A stretch of 64,000 nucleotides of DNA from Rhynchopus euleeides (lineage: Eukaryota; Euglenozoa; Diplonemea; Diplonemida; Diplonemidae): positions 62,001 to 126,000 of the forward strand of contig OY723307.1 of the NCBI GenBank assembly GCA_963210315.1, written 5' to 3'. This document shows positions 18,466-29,117 of this stretch, in pieces. Each line of letters begins with the position of its first letter. The stretch's first letter is position 1. A program made the position numbers and the translations under genes. The notes below the pieces were generated by a model. It worked only from the letters and a program-made list of their open reading frames with translations, made no database searches and had not been told where the DNA came from.

Positions 18466-19698
18466 CTAGTAGGCGATGGTCACTGCGCCAGCGCCATCCA
18501 CATGTTTCACGACAGAGTCTGCTGTTGTCCCGAAGGCACGCATCTTGGCACGCCCCATCATCCCCGAGAACGACCTCTCGCGCTTGATGTTCCCGTCATC
18601 GCCAATCACAGCGCGCCCACCGCCAAGCACAACGTTGTGGAAGCACGGTATCTGCGCCTTCTCCACAACCTTGATGATCTTGTTGACGCTGTGAGACACA
18701 GAGTCGCACGAGGTGTGTACTGTTGCGTCCAGCTCGGGGTGTGTCTGGCGCAGCTCCTCCAGTGCGCGCTTCGCTGCCTTGCGTGCTGCCTGCCGCCTCT
18801 TCTTCTTCTCGTGGTGCCAGCGGTCATCCGTCGAATACATTGCCGTCGCGACATCAGGCATCGACCAGCACGACAGCACAGACACAAATGCAACGCCGTT
18901 CGACGCGACACGCTCGTCACCCTCCTCGCCTTCAAGGCCGTCTTCGTCGTAGCCCGCGCCACCACCGCCCTCCGGCAGGAGGGAGCGCACACTCTCCAGC
19001 GCTTTGACGGACGACGCGCTGAAATCCACATCGACGAGAAGGATGAAGTGCATCGTGAGTCCCTCAGGGTCCTGCGGGTCGAGGAAATCCGATGCGACAC
19101 GGCTCTTGCACAGCACAATGCTGGCGTTGTTGTTGTACAGCGTGTGGTGCAGCTTGAGGGACTCCGTCCCAAACGGCGACAGCATGCTGTCAGAGTCGGT
19201 GCGCTCGTTGATGAAGATGAAGTGCGGTGAAAAATCGCGCACCGCATCGGCGTACACGTGCACCATGCTGCGCTCGCTCCCATCCACAGAAAGGTTCACC
19301 TTGACGGAAGGCGACTTCGCCACCACCTGCTGGAGTGCTGACATGCGTGAGCGCAGCTGCTTCTCCCGCTCCGCCTTGTTCGTCACTGCGCCAAGGGCCT
19401 CGCCGATCTTCCGCACCAGCGGGACAGACGTGTTGTTGTGCACGTGGCCGAAGATGTTCACATCCCACCTGGGGTGCATGTGCGGCTGGTTCATCATCAT
19501 CCACTGCAGGAAGTCGCCTGCCCCATGCCGCGTCTTGTCGTGCCCATCGACGCACACCAAGATACGCACATCGTCGCCCTCCAGCGGGGGGGTGTTCCGC
19601 GAACTGGGGGCCCCCTGCTGGGCACCCTCCAGCGTCGAGTACCCCCCAGTCGTGCTGGCATCCTCTGCCTGATGGGGGGTGTTGCTGCAGCAGCTCAT
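18466..19698 (-). CDS. Tandem universal-stress-protein-like protein
   Basis: A 410-aa frame from an ATG giving MSCCSNTPHQ. An earlier in-frame Met gives a Cys/Arg-rich extension that looks like leader sequence. The first Usp-like fold (about 35-205) begins VRILVCVDGHDKTRHG, the usual first strand and Asp of the family, followed by an FGHV-like second strand. The second (about 215-410) begins ILLVDVDFSASS, continues to SVLSCWSMPD and ends with VVLGGGRAV, then GTTADSVVKH and AVTIAY. That ending matches the family's 'vvGsrG...GS.s..v..ha...V.vv' signature. The ATP-binding glycines are only partly kept: GGG is present, but the GS is GT. A Lys/Arg-rich helix (KKKRRQAARKAAKRA) is inserted in domain two. 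The role is probably a stress-responsive nucleotide-binding or adaptor protein; this is inferred. The MSCC start could be lipidated. Confidence 0.7.
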   Translation of the reverse strand: MSCCSNTPHQAEDASTTGGYSTLEGAQQGAPSSRNTPPLEGDDVRILVCVDGHDKTRHGAGDFLQWMMMNQPHMHPRWDVNIFGHVHNNTSVPLVRKIGEALGAVTNKAEREKQLRSRMSALQQVVAKSPSVKVNLSVDGSERSMVHVYADAVRDFSPHFIFINERTDSDSMLSPFGTESLKLHHTLYNNNASIVLCKSRVASDFLDPQDPEGLTMHFILLVDVDFSASSVKALESVRSLLPEGGGGAGYDEDGLEGEEGDERVASNGVAFVSVLSCWSMPDVATAMYSTDDRWHHEKKKRRQAARKAAKRALEELRQTHPELDATVHTSCDSVSHSVNKIIKVVEKAQIPCFHNVVLGGGRAVIGDDGNIKRERSFSGMMGRAKMRAFGTTADSVVKHVDGAGAVTIAY

Positions 19699-20626
19699 TG
19701 CACAACAGTGGTGGTGTACCTGGAGGGGGCGGGGTGGCCTGCGTGGTGCGCACCTTGCAAGATGAGGGACACAGTCGCCGCAACGACAGGGTCGACAAGT
19801 CGAATGCCATGTCTTCTGCCTATGTCTTCGCAAAAACACCGGAGCAACGTCCCGGGGGGGAAGGAGGGGGGATCACTGGAATCGTTTCGAGGCCCTGCTA
19901 GTCGAGACCCCGCTGTGCTGCACGTGTCGGGCGGACAAGGGTAGCAATTTCGCACATTTCCCTTCTTTTTTGCAGAAACCAACGCCGCCCATCCACCTCC
20001 TCTTGCTACTGGTTGCTAAAAGAACGAATGAAACAGCGGTCGCAAATTCCCTGACCCTCCCCTGCACCCCTCTTGTGTCAAAAAGCTCGACCGAAACGTT
20101 CATGTTTTAGTTTTTTTCTCATAATTCTTGAATATGCCTGCTTGGTTGTGCGGTCGGAGTGCCCCCACCCACTCTCCTTCTTCTTTGCTGGTTTCCTGTT
20201 TTTAGAGCTTCACCACCACCACCCCCTCCCCTCCCCTCCCCGGAGAACACCCACCCTGCCACCTTCGCAAGACAGCGCGATGTTTGCCAATAAAACACCG
20301 CGGCGCAATATATTTCGGAAATATCAGTTGAATAGACCCACCGTCTCTAGCCCACTCCCCACACCAATCAGTGCGTGTGTCGATCCCGTCAAATCAGAAA
20401 AATATCGTGCCATTCGCTGAGACTGCAGCATGCAGCAGTGCAGTACAAAGGCATACTGCCTTTAGGGGGGGGGGGGGGGCACAAACAGGCTTGATGAGAG
20501 AGTACCGTTTGGGAGCGATGGGGTGAATCGATCGCTTGTGTGGGCAGGCCCCCCCTCTGTGTGGTTCCCGGCGGAATCAGTGCGGGTGGGTACCGTAACC
20601 GAGGTAATTTATGGAACGACTATATC
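19699..20626. other. Intergenic spacer
   Basis: Upstream of the Usp gene. A 46-codon frame from an ATG at 20280 has no known similarity and I do not call it. A run of 16 G occurs at about 20465-20480. Confidence 0.4.
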
Positions 20627-20925
20627 CCTTGTACGATAAATTAGGGAACGATAAATTTAAGGGACGGCCAAAATTAAGGAACGTTTATCGTTCCTTAATT
20701 TTATCGTTCATTGATTTGCACTTTCACTACCACGCCACTGCAGCAGTTGGGGGGTCGGGAGGGGCTCTGAGCGAGGAGACGTACGATGCCCGCCACAAAC
20801 AGCAAGCCGCTGCAGCAAGTAAGTCTCCGACAGTGATTGATCTCCCGAAGCGAGATACAGGCAACTCCAAAAGTGACCCCGGCAGTTGCAGCCGAAGTGA
20901 GGGAGTGAGGGGTTTGAGGCCCCCC

Positions 20926-21266
20926 GCATAGCTCTCAGTGACACCGTCAAATTGACTGACTGACTCTGATTGACACTGACCGAAAAGTTGTCTGGGGGCT
21001 ATTGTACTGACTGACTCCGACTGACTCTGACCCAGAAGTTGTCTGTGGGTCAGAGTCAGTCGGAGTCAGTCAGTACAATAGCCCCCAGACAACTTTTCGG
21101 TCAGAGTCAATCAGAGTCAGTCAGTCAATTTGACCGAGGGAGTCTTCGCTACGGGGTGATCGTCAGTGCATTTTGGTGCATTTCCAAAGAAAGCTAGGTG
21201 AAAACTGACGAAGAATAACGAAGCATAACGACCAGCGAAGACCCCCCGAGTCACTGAGAGCTATGC
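20926..21266. repeat. Giant hairpin with interrupted right arm
   Basis: Arms of 89 bp (20946-21034 and 21046-21134) are almost perfect reverse complements around an 11-nt loop. They are made of short GACTGACTCTGA-type units. The pairing continues further out as GCATAGCTCTCAGTGAC (20926-20942) with its complement at 21250-21266, but on the right side the TTCGCTA MITE (21138-21247) splits the arm. The structure therefore predates the insertion. Confidence 0.9.
21138..21247. mobile_element. TTCGCTA MITE, copy 2
   Basis: Ends GGGAGTCTTCGCTAC and the near-inverse CAGCGAAGACCCCCC; 110 bp. It is nested in the right arm of the giant hairpin. Its interior has GAAGAATAACGAAGCATAACGA-like A-rich repeats and no coding capacity. 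Confidence 0.8.
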
Positions 21267-21446
21267 CCCAGGTTCCCTGCCTGGGCACGGATACGAGAGA
21301 GACCATGAATGGGGACGCAGGATGCCCATCCCTCCCCATCTTTGCCCAGGGCTACAACACGCAAATTTATATCCCTTGTACGATAAAGTAAGGAACGATA
21401 AATTTAAGGAACGGCCAAAATTAAGGGACATTTATCGTTCCTTACT

Positions 21447-22756
21447 GGGGGGGGGCAATTAATCGTAAGTAGTCGAATAATCGTAAGGGGGCGATTAATT
21501 GTACAACATTTTCTGGGCCATTTATACGTAAATTTGTTTTGAATAATCGTAGGGGTTACGATTATTCACTTTTGGCCAAATTTCTGACTTTTCCTCAGAA
21601 GATCAAGCAACAGGAACAGCAGGGATCCCACTCAGGCTGTACAAAGTGGAGAATCGGTCGTCATAGACCAGTGATTGAGTCACCCCACATGTCGGAGCAC
21701 ACATGCCCCGAGTTTAATGGGTGGAAGAGAGTATGGTTTGAGGCCCCCCGCCCCCAGGTTCCCTGCCAGTGAGGTGAGCCTGGGGGGGGGGGGGGGGCAC
21801 CAAAATTCTGGGATGGCCCATACGCAACCTCAGGAAGATGGACACAGTCCAGAAACTGTACCCCACAAGGAACAGATGTCCACGACCGTGGCCTCCCGCG
21901 GCTGGGGGGCTCCGCCCCCCAGACCCCCTGTGGACTCTCTTTGCATTCTCTGTACCACCTCGAAGGGTGCACCCGAGCCAAGCACCCAAGCATGGGAACT
22001 AGGCTGGAAACTGATACAGTCATTGAAATAGATCGGGACAGCCAGGGCTCCCAGTCACCGTCATACGAAGGGACTATGCGAACTGGAGACGGCGCAAGAG
22101 CAGGTGCAGCTGTGCTGTATTCTTGAGGGCTCCCGCTACGTCAAAAACCACGCCCTCATCCAAACGTAAGGACTGAGCCAAGGCGTCAATCCCTTCGGAC
22201 CTCGTCAGCGCCCCAGGAACACAGGCCCCGTCATCGGTATTCGACGCGTGCCCCGCGCACGCCAGCCAACGACGCTCTGGTGCTGGGGATGGGGTCGAGG
22301 GGGTGGTGTGGCAGGCAGGGAAGTGCACGGGACCAGAAAAACCATTCGACGGTCGAGCGCGCACTGGGTGTGGAGGGTACCTAAAAAACGGGTCACCCAC
22401 AGGGTCCGACATCGGGTGTCGGACCCCACCGTGTGCCCATCTGGATGACTCAAGCGCCTCACACCGGGTCCCTCCCCTCCTGGTGGCCCACCGGGGTGCT
22501 ATGGCCAGTTTCCACCGGTGCTGTTGCTGTGTGCACGGAATGCCGGTGAGACAGGCCGAGAATGCGACCCACACCCACCCCCACCCCACCAATTGACATT
22601 CTGAACAGCAAAACGGGTAAATTTTTGCCAAAAGTGAATAATCGTAACCCCTACGATTATTCACCACCGTTAAAATTTTGTAAATTTTGGGACACCTGAT
22701 TTATACAGACCGCGTCGCTAAATAATCGTAGGGGTTACAATTATTTGACCCCCCCC
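21447..22756. mobile_element. CAAATAATCGTA transposon, ~1.3 kb
   Basis: Both ends carry a G-run next to CAATTAATCGTAA (left) or the inverted TTACAATTATTTGAC (right). Inside each end is the 26-bp palindrome GAATAATCGTAGGGGTTACG... followed by TTTTGGCCAAA, again in inverted orientation (about 21540-21582 and 22625-22664). The interior contains GC-rich sequence with no recognisable transposase; a minus-strand frame at 22074-22667 has no known domain. Probably non-autonomous. Confidence 0.6.
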
Positions 22757-23497
22757 ATCCATTATTTGACCCCCCCCTTTTTGGTTTTGTGTTTTCTTTG
22801 CGACACGCTTGGCGGCCGCAGAGTGGAAGAAAGGGAAAGCGATACAGAGGCAGCAAATGTTGCAGAGACGCGATGCATCCACAGCAACAGAGCCGGAGTG
22901 TGTATCAGCAGTAATTTGAACGAATCGTTCGGAAACGGTATTCTTTTTTTTGGGTTGATATATTTTTTGCCACTTTGCACCCACGGCCACCGTTTGGCAC
23001 GTTTCCTCATAGGCCACCCGCACGCATCAGCCAGTGTTGCTGCGGCCTCCCCCATCCCATCCGCTGTTGCATCAGATCCATGCTGCCCACCTAAGCGACC
23101 CCACCACATCCCCCAAAATATTCATCCCTCCAGAAATACCAATGCCAGTATTTTTTTGACTTTCCTGTATATTTTTGCTGGGTATTTTTTTTTGCCACGT
23201 TTTTCTTTTTCTCAATGACCTCCCCAGCCCGGCCTACTCGGAGACCCAGGCAGTGGTGTGTCGCAACGGTTTTTGCCCCTCCCACCCTTCTCCCTCCACC
23301 CTCCATACTAATCGGTTTCGTCTGAAGATGCCCGCGACATCACAGTCAGGGGAAGGGGGTGGGACCGCTGTGATGTCGACAATATAAGGGCACAACCGGG
23401 TTCACGGGGAATGCCCGCCCCTGCAGCACCCTGCCTGCCAGCTGGGGGGGTAGAGGGGGGCAAGTGGCAGGTGGTCTGCAGCGCCGGACACTGCCTG
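22757..23497. other. Intergenic spacer
   Basis: No gene supported. T-runs followed by GCC (22963-22979, 23179-23194) recur here as elsewhere in the window. This is the 3' side of the zinc-knuckle gene. Confidence 0.4.
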
Positions 23498-24513
23498 CTA
23501 CGCCCGGGTGGAATAACGGGGGGGCAGGAATGCCCCGAAGTCTGTCATCGCGTATCTGCTGAGAGGGCGGTCCCACTGAGACAGCGGGTCGGGGAGGCTG
23601 TAGTCGTCAAACCTGCGCATTGGGTGGTGTGATGTGGTGTGGTGCGGTGGTGTGTTTCACCCCGCCCTCCCGACCGCCCCCTTCTCCAGAGAAGGTACCA
23701 ACGGGGAATGCCCTCCCCCAAAAGCTGTGTCAAAAGCCCCTTCCCACCCACCCACCCACCCACCCACTCGCCATCAGCATACCTGCGGTAGGGGCGTGGG
23801 TAGTACCCCCCCTTCCCGCCGTAGGGGTACCGGGGTGCCTCGAGGGATTGGAAGTACCGCCCGCCGCCGAAGCTGCGGCCGCCGAAACCCGCCCCCTTGC
23901 CACCCTTCCCCACAACACCCTTGGCACCCTTGCCGGCGCTGGCCGCACGGGCCGCGGCATCCCACTCTGCGTACCCGTCGTACATGGTGCGGAACTCAGA
24001 CTTGGAGTGCATCCTGCCGTCAGGGGCGAGGCGCTTCTCGAAGCGGTTTGGCGGCATAAACCGCATGGCAGAGTGGCCAGGAGCACCGACGTGCTCGTAG
24101 TCGCACTGCTGGCCCTTCTTGCAGCTGCCCGCTGCGTAGAAGGGGCACACCTCGTTCCTGCGCTCAGAGCACTCAGCGGCCTTGTGCCCCGACCGGCGGC
24201 AGCGGCGGCATGCAGGGGGCTCAAGGCAGTCGGCGCTCTTGTGCCCGGGCTTCTGGCAGTTGCGGCACAGCTCAGGCTCAGGGCACTCTTTGCTGAAGTG
24301 GCCCCGCTTCGCACAGTTGTAGCAGGTGCCGCCCCCGAAGCGCAGCGTGCACTCCGCCTCCTTGTGCCCGGGCTGGGCGCACCGCCTGCACCGCTGGGGG
24401 TGCGGGCACACCGCGGCCTTGTGGCCCGGGTTCTGGCAGTTGTGGCACACCTCCTGTGCGGGGCAGTCACGGGCGAAGTGCCCCGCCTGCCCACAGCTGT
24501 AGCAACCTGTCAT
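23498..24513 (-). CDS. CCHC/CCCH zinc-finger RNA-binding protein, two exons
   Basis: Exon 1 is 23783-24513 and exon 2 is 23498-23612, with a 170-bp GT-AG intron (23613-23782) holding a (CCCA)n run. The join keeps frame (846 nt, 281 aa) and gives a sensible end: YPRPYRR-FDDYSLPDPLSQWD...FLPPRYSTRA. Six C-x2-C-x4-H-x4-C knuckles follow each other from residue 4 (CYSCGQAGHFARDC) to about 140. A C-x7-C-x5-C-x3-H finger comes next (CPFYAAGSCKK...YEH, about 145-165), then a Gly/Lys/Tyr-rich tail. The arrangement resembles CNBP/Gis2-type single-stranded nucleic-acid binders with an added CCCH finger, pointing to mRNA binding. Retroviral Gag is unlikely given six knuckles, an intron and no polymerase nearby. 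Confidence 0.9.
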
Positions 24514-25165
24514 CGTTGCTCCTCCACCCCCGCTCCCCCGCCCTTCCCACCCCTGCCCCGGCCTCCTCCCGGTCCTGCGTGGGGTGTTGCGGTGTTGCGG
24601 TGTTGCGGTGTCGGTGGCAGGGCTAAGCCATGCAGGTGCAATACAAAGGTGCGGGAGGTGGGAGGGGTAGGAAGGGAAGGGGAGGGGGTGCATCTTGCCG
24701 ACATATTTTTTTTTCGCATTCACCTTTTTGAACTGGTTTCCCGCCCCGACTTGAAATTTCTCCGCCAACAAATCATCATTTTTTTAAAAAAAAAGAACCA
24801 CAACAGGTGACAACAGGTGACAACAGGTGCAGCCGCACGCCACCCCTCCTCCGAGCCACGAGCTGCCCAGCTGCAAGATTCGCCCCCCACCGTGGAGCTG
24901 GTGTGGAGCTCTGCCAGCTACTGCCCCCATGAAGCGCTCACTCAGGCTGATTACATACGCACCCTGGAGCGATGCCAGGGCAAGGAGACGTAGCCTTTTG
25001 TGGAGAGACTCTGTCTGCGAGACCCCCATGCACTTGATGTGCAGCCCAGACATTGGGAGGGAGGGAGGTGCACTTCTTGCAGCCGTTCCTGTTCTTTTTT
25101 TTTGCCCGATTAATTTTTTTACTAGTTACGAGCGACGAAGCGTAGCGAAGTCGCGAAGTAACGAA
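24514..25165. other. Intergenic spacer
   Basis: Promoter side of the zinc-knuckle gene, with a short triple repeat of GTGACAACAG (24807-24830). From 25125 a CGAAGCGTAGCGAAGTCGCG palindromic stretch leads into the next element. Confidence 0.4.
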
Positions 25166-25485
25166 GGAAATCGTACGACTGAAGCTTTGGATTAGCACCT
25201 CATGCCACTTCACAGGGCCTCAACACAGCCTTGAGACAGCAAGTGTGCGCTCAAGTTTCTGTACTTCATTGCAAGTGTGCGCTCAAGTTTAACAATGGCC
25301 GGAAGAAAGAAGAAGACCCCAAAATCCAAGGAAGCCTCGCAGACTACACCCCCGCCTCCGCCTCCGTCTGTTTAAGGGGTGTCGTTCGGCGTGTTCAGTG
25401 TGCGCTCAACAAAAAGTAGTCCGGAACTGTTCTCCCACAGTTGCTGGACAGGGTGTCTATAATAAAGCGAAAGGAGTACGATTTT
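25166..25485. mobile_element. GGAAATCGTAC element, long copy
   Basis: The left end reads GGAAATCGTACGACTG and the right end GTACGATTTT. The last ~70 bp, including CGGAACTGTTCTCCCACAGTT, match the shorter 108-bp copy at 59695-59802. The extra length lies in the middle and includes a duplicated AGTGTGCGCTCAA motif (25242, 25267, 25399). No gene. Confidence 0.65.
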
Positions 25486-28442
25486 CTTCTTTTGTTGACA
25501 GCAAAACAGCAAACGACTCCCCCCGCCAGATGATCGTGAAAATGTCAACCAGGCAGCCGACACATTGACGCGCACACTCTGCCGCTTTGCAATTCTTTTG
25601 GTGTCGACACAATCACAAGCCAAAGGCTTTGGTATGTCCCGTTTGACACCCCGCTTCCACCACTTCCCCGAATAGATACTCCGCGCTGTGAGCAGCCTAA
25701 ACACAATGCAAACACACATGGACTCTCGTGTGCCATGTGGCGCTGTGATGCCTGCTGCCGGGGGCGGTGCCAAGGGTGACAAAAGTGATCAGCGGCGGTG
25801 CGGGCGTGGGGGGAGGGGGGCGGTGGCGGTGGCGGTGGGGAAGCTTTTATTCAAAATAAAAAAAAGAACAAGAGACCAGCGGGGGGTGGGGAAGGGAGGG
25901 GGAGGGGGGGGCTTTGGCAACCCCCCCCCCTCCATCCCCCCCCCACCCCCCCAGCCAGCCAAACCTGCTCGAGATATCCACACAGAACAACACATGCATG
26001 GGTGCACAGCACCCAGCCCCCCCCCCCTTCTCGTCCCCCACCCCCTTCTCCCCGGGATTGGATTCAGGAATATCCAGAACCTCACACGGGAGGTGGGGGG
26101 TAGGGTGGGGGTGGGTCAGGCACGGGGCGCACCCCCAGGGAGGGGGGGGGGGTCTCGGGGAAGATTCAAGGACAGCGTCATCAAAACCCCAACAGGGGTA
26201 GAAACAGCGTCATACTTTAGGGAAGAAGGTGGGGTGGGTGGTGTTGCGTATGTGGTGTCGTGGGTGGCTGAGTCCTTTATGGTTTTTTCTCTTCTTCTCA
26301 GGCAGCCGTTTATCCTTGATTTTTCCTCCACCCGGTGATATGCGATCTCCAAACACGTCACACAACACGCACGTGAAGCCATTATTTTTGGAAAGTGTTG
26401 GTGGGCAGTTGGTGGGTCGGGGAGGGGGCCAACAGGGCAGCCTGCAGCCTGCCTCTTTAGGCCCGAGAGCAAGCCACTCTGCTTCACACACACACGCGGA
26501 TCTGTTTGCAGAACTGGAGGGAGCGAGCCACCCAACCATGGCAAACCATGCGATTTTCCCCTCCACATCTTTTGTTTTTTTTTCCCGCGCTGCGACATAC
26601 GGCACGCCAATAAAGAATCTGGACCGCAGTAGGAGGCCTCGCCCATAACTTTACTTTGCGGTTGTTCTTGTCGGGGGGGTGGGGGAGGGACGGAGCGTAG
26701 AAATCACTGAATGTGCTGGGCATGCATGGCACTCCTGATGCGCGTGCTTCCCCTCCCCCCCCTGGCACACAACACAACGGCATCAGATGATCATACTCGG
26801 CGCAAATCGCCGCCCCAAGATGAAAGCCGCCCATTTGCAGACGGACAGGGGAGTGCGACACAACAAAAACAATGGGCGGTGGGGAGGGAAGGGGATCGGG
26901 GGTTGGGGTTGGCCCAATGGGCTTACTTTTTTATTGGAACTGCGGTGTGTCCCCCCCCCCCCCCCTTCCCCCCTGTTGTCAGAGTGGGGACGCCACACTA
27001 CACCCAGCCCCGAGGCGTGTGGCTGGGTGTGGCCGAAAGCAAGCTGAGAGAAACGCCCCCAGCCGACTCGCCTGTAAACCTCAAGGTGCCGGACGAGGGC
27101 TGGAGACGGGCGCAGCATGCACTGGGGGAGGGTTGCGCGGGTGTCTGGGGGGGGGGGGGGGGGGAGCGCGCGGGGGAAGGCAGGGATGGGAGGGGGGCAA
27201 GATAGAGGGCGAGGGGGTCACAGTTTCAGACTGAGTGAGGAAGATTGCAAACTGGAGCTTCCCTTCAGGCTGACGGGGGGGGGGGGGGACTTCAGTGGGG
27301 AGGCGCTACAACACATACAAGATTCGACACACCCTTCCCTTCCCCCCCCCAGTGGGTTGCCCACTGCTCGCGGAGGTCGAAGAATGCTGAAGTGCGCCAG
27401 GTGCCTGTGTGTGATGCACAACAGACAACTTCCGAAGTCACAGGGAAGACTTTGCCTTGCTGTCGAGGCTGTGCGCTTTCATGCGACCCCAAAGCGCTGC
27501 CCCCTAGTGACAATGCCCTTGAAAGGCTTTCAAGGCGTTTTTGACACTGGTCCTGGGAGGTCCAACCTGTTGTGAGGGAAGGGGTAAAACACTTCCTCGG
27601 CGTGTCAATTTTGAAGTCAGGACGATATTTTTTTTGCCGTGTTTCGCAGCACCCCCCCCCCCCCCCCGGTGAGAGAGGGTGGGGTCGCTGTCCCGAGTTC
27701 TCCTTCCGCCGGACCCGGTGGCATTTTGACACAACCCTTTTCGAAGAAAAAATCGGGGCATGCAGGGGTTGGGGGAGGGGGGTGGGGGGGGGGTGACAAA
27801 GGGGACAAAATAATAAGGCGAATCACTCAAAGGAGGCCCAGCTCAACAACCCATTGATGACGGGTGGTTGGACTGGTCCCTGAAATGAGGGGTGGGGTGG
27901 GGGGTGGGGCGAGGGGGGGGGGGTGTGAGGGCCGGAGCTGAATTTCATTCAAACAAACCAGCCCCGTGTGGTTTCATCCCAAACACTCAACACGGTTACA
28001 CCTGCAAAAAAAAATCCCCCCTCCAGGCTGGCTGAATCGGCACGTCAACATAACAACTGTACGATACGATAACAAGAAGCAAAAAAATACGACACGGCTG
28101 GGGGGGGAGAAAAGGCACACCGAGGGCGCACCCTATCGACCCCTCGGGGATGATGGGCACTCCCTGTGGCAGGGGAGGTGCGGATTGCCTGGGGCTGGGG
28201 TGGCTGCACTGAGCGTCAGTCGCCCTTCTCTGTGGAGCTCCGAGAGCTGCAGGCCCTCTGTGGATCCAGTGCGAGCAATCGCTCGAGATGGCGGTCGGTA
28301 CACTCGAAGGGGATTTTGGCATGCAGGGTGGGGGTAGGGGGTGGGGAAGAGAATTAAAAACTATCCCACGCACAGTACACTGTCCGAGTCAGCTGGCGAC
28401 ATGTTTTTGTATTATTTGGCAGCGGACCTTGGCACGGACAAA

Positions 28443-28483
<41 letters not shown>

Positions 28484-28997
28484 CGTTGGAAAAAAAATAG
28501 GCATATCACACACAACAGCAAGACTGGGAATTCATCAAGACACACACAGAAAAAAACTACTCAAGAAACGAAAAAAAGGCAAAACAGACAAGTCACAACA
28601 CCCGTTTTAGCAGTATTGCGAAAACCGCTCTCGCCCAACCTGATGGTGTCCTTTGCTTTTCGTCTTCTGGACAAACGTGTTGCAGAATGGCCAAACACAC
28701 ACCCCACACAACACACACACACGTTAATCTTCTTAGTTTAGTGCAGGACGCACCGAGCGACACACACCAAATTGTGGGTTTGCCTTTGATACATTCTGAC
28801 CATTCGCCACGTCTTGTCACACAAAAACGATAATCACACCATACCTAGGCCATACACCCCTCTTCCAGGTCCATGTCCTCCTAAAGGGGTGGGGCTAGCG
28901 AGATAGAGATATTGAGAGAGAGAGAGAGAGAAGGCGTTTCGTTGCTCTCTGGCTGTGGTGGTTTGACCCTCCTGCCTCACGAGACACGTCGAGTGTG
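25486..28997. other. Non-coding, G/C-run-rich intergenic DNA
   Basis: Many runs of 8-18 G or C (for example 25918-25930, 27147-27164, 27650-27668). Open frames are Gly/Pro-rich translations of these runs in several frames at once, and none shows a domain. A (GA)n tract lies at 28446-28479. I see no gene. Confidence 0.5.
28446..28479. repeat. (GA)n microsatellite
   Basis: An uninterrupted GA dinucleotide tract of about 17 units. Shorter ones occur at 28914-28931, 62523-62543 (CT) and 62951-62971. Confidence 0.95.
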
Positions 28998-29117
28998 CGT
29001 TGACGCTTCCACACACAAAACCTCAACTCCTGTGATGGGGGAGGCTAGTGGTGTGCGGAGCACGTTTGGCTGTGGTGGAGTGACATTTTCTGCTCACAAG
29101 TGTGCGTAAAAAAAAAA
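28998..29117 (+). mobile_element. SINE-like retroposon copy, poly-A tail
   Basis: Starts CGTTGACGCTTCCACACAC, contains GGAGCACGTTTGGCTGTGG, and ends CTCACAAGTGTGCGT followed by ten A. The same order of blocks and an A-tail recur at 47153-47281 (minus), 48217-48356 (plus) and 57615-57767 (minus), with partial copies at 47047-47126 and 59147-59172. An A-tail at the same end in each full copy suggests retroposition of a short RNA. I saw no convincing tRNA-like A/B box. Confidence 0.65.

Larger units (their letters stand above)
20627..21445. repeat. ~75-bp direct repeats flanking a hairpin/MITE block
   Basis: The sequence starting TATATCCCTTGTACGATAAA and running to the ATCGTTCCTTA palindrome occurs at about 20622-20700 and again, same orientation, at 21368-21445. 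Between them lie the giant hairpin and its inserted MITE. Each repeat is internally palindromic (AAATTAAGGAACG / CGTTCCTTAATTTT), so they may be ends of one DNA element or two solo elements. Confidence 0.5.

Noticed and set aside
20627..21445. LTR retrotransposon bounded by direct repeats
   Set aside because: The repeats are only ~75 bp, internally palindromic, and enclose no coding sequence, primer-binding site or polypurine tract.
23498..24513. Retroviral Gag from CCHC knuckles
   Set aside because: Six knuckles plus a CCCH finger, a spliced C-terminal exon and no nearby polymerase fit a cellular RNA-binding protein better.
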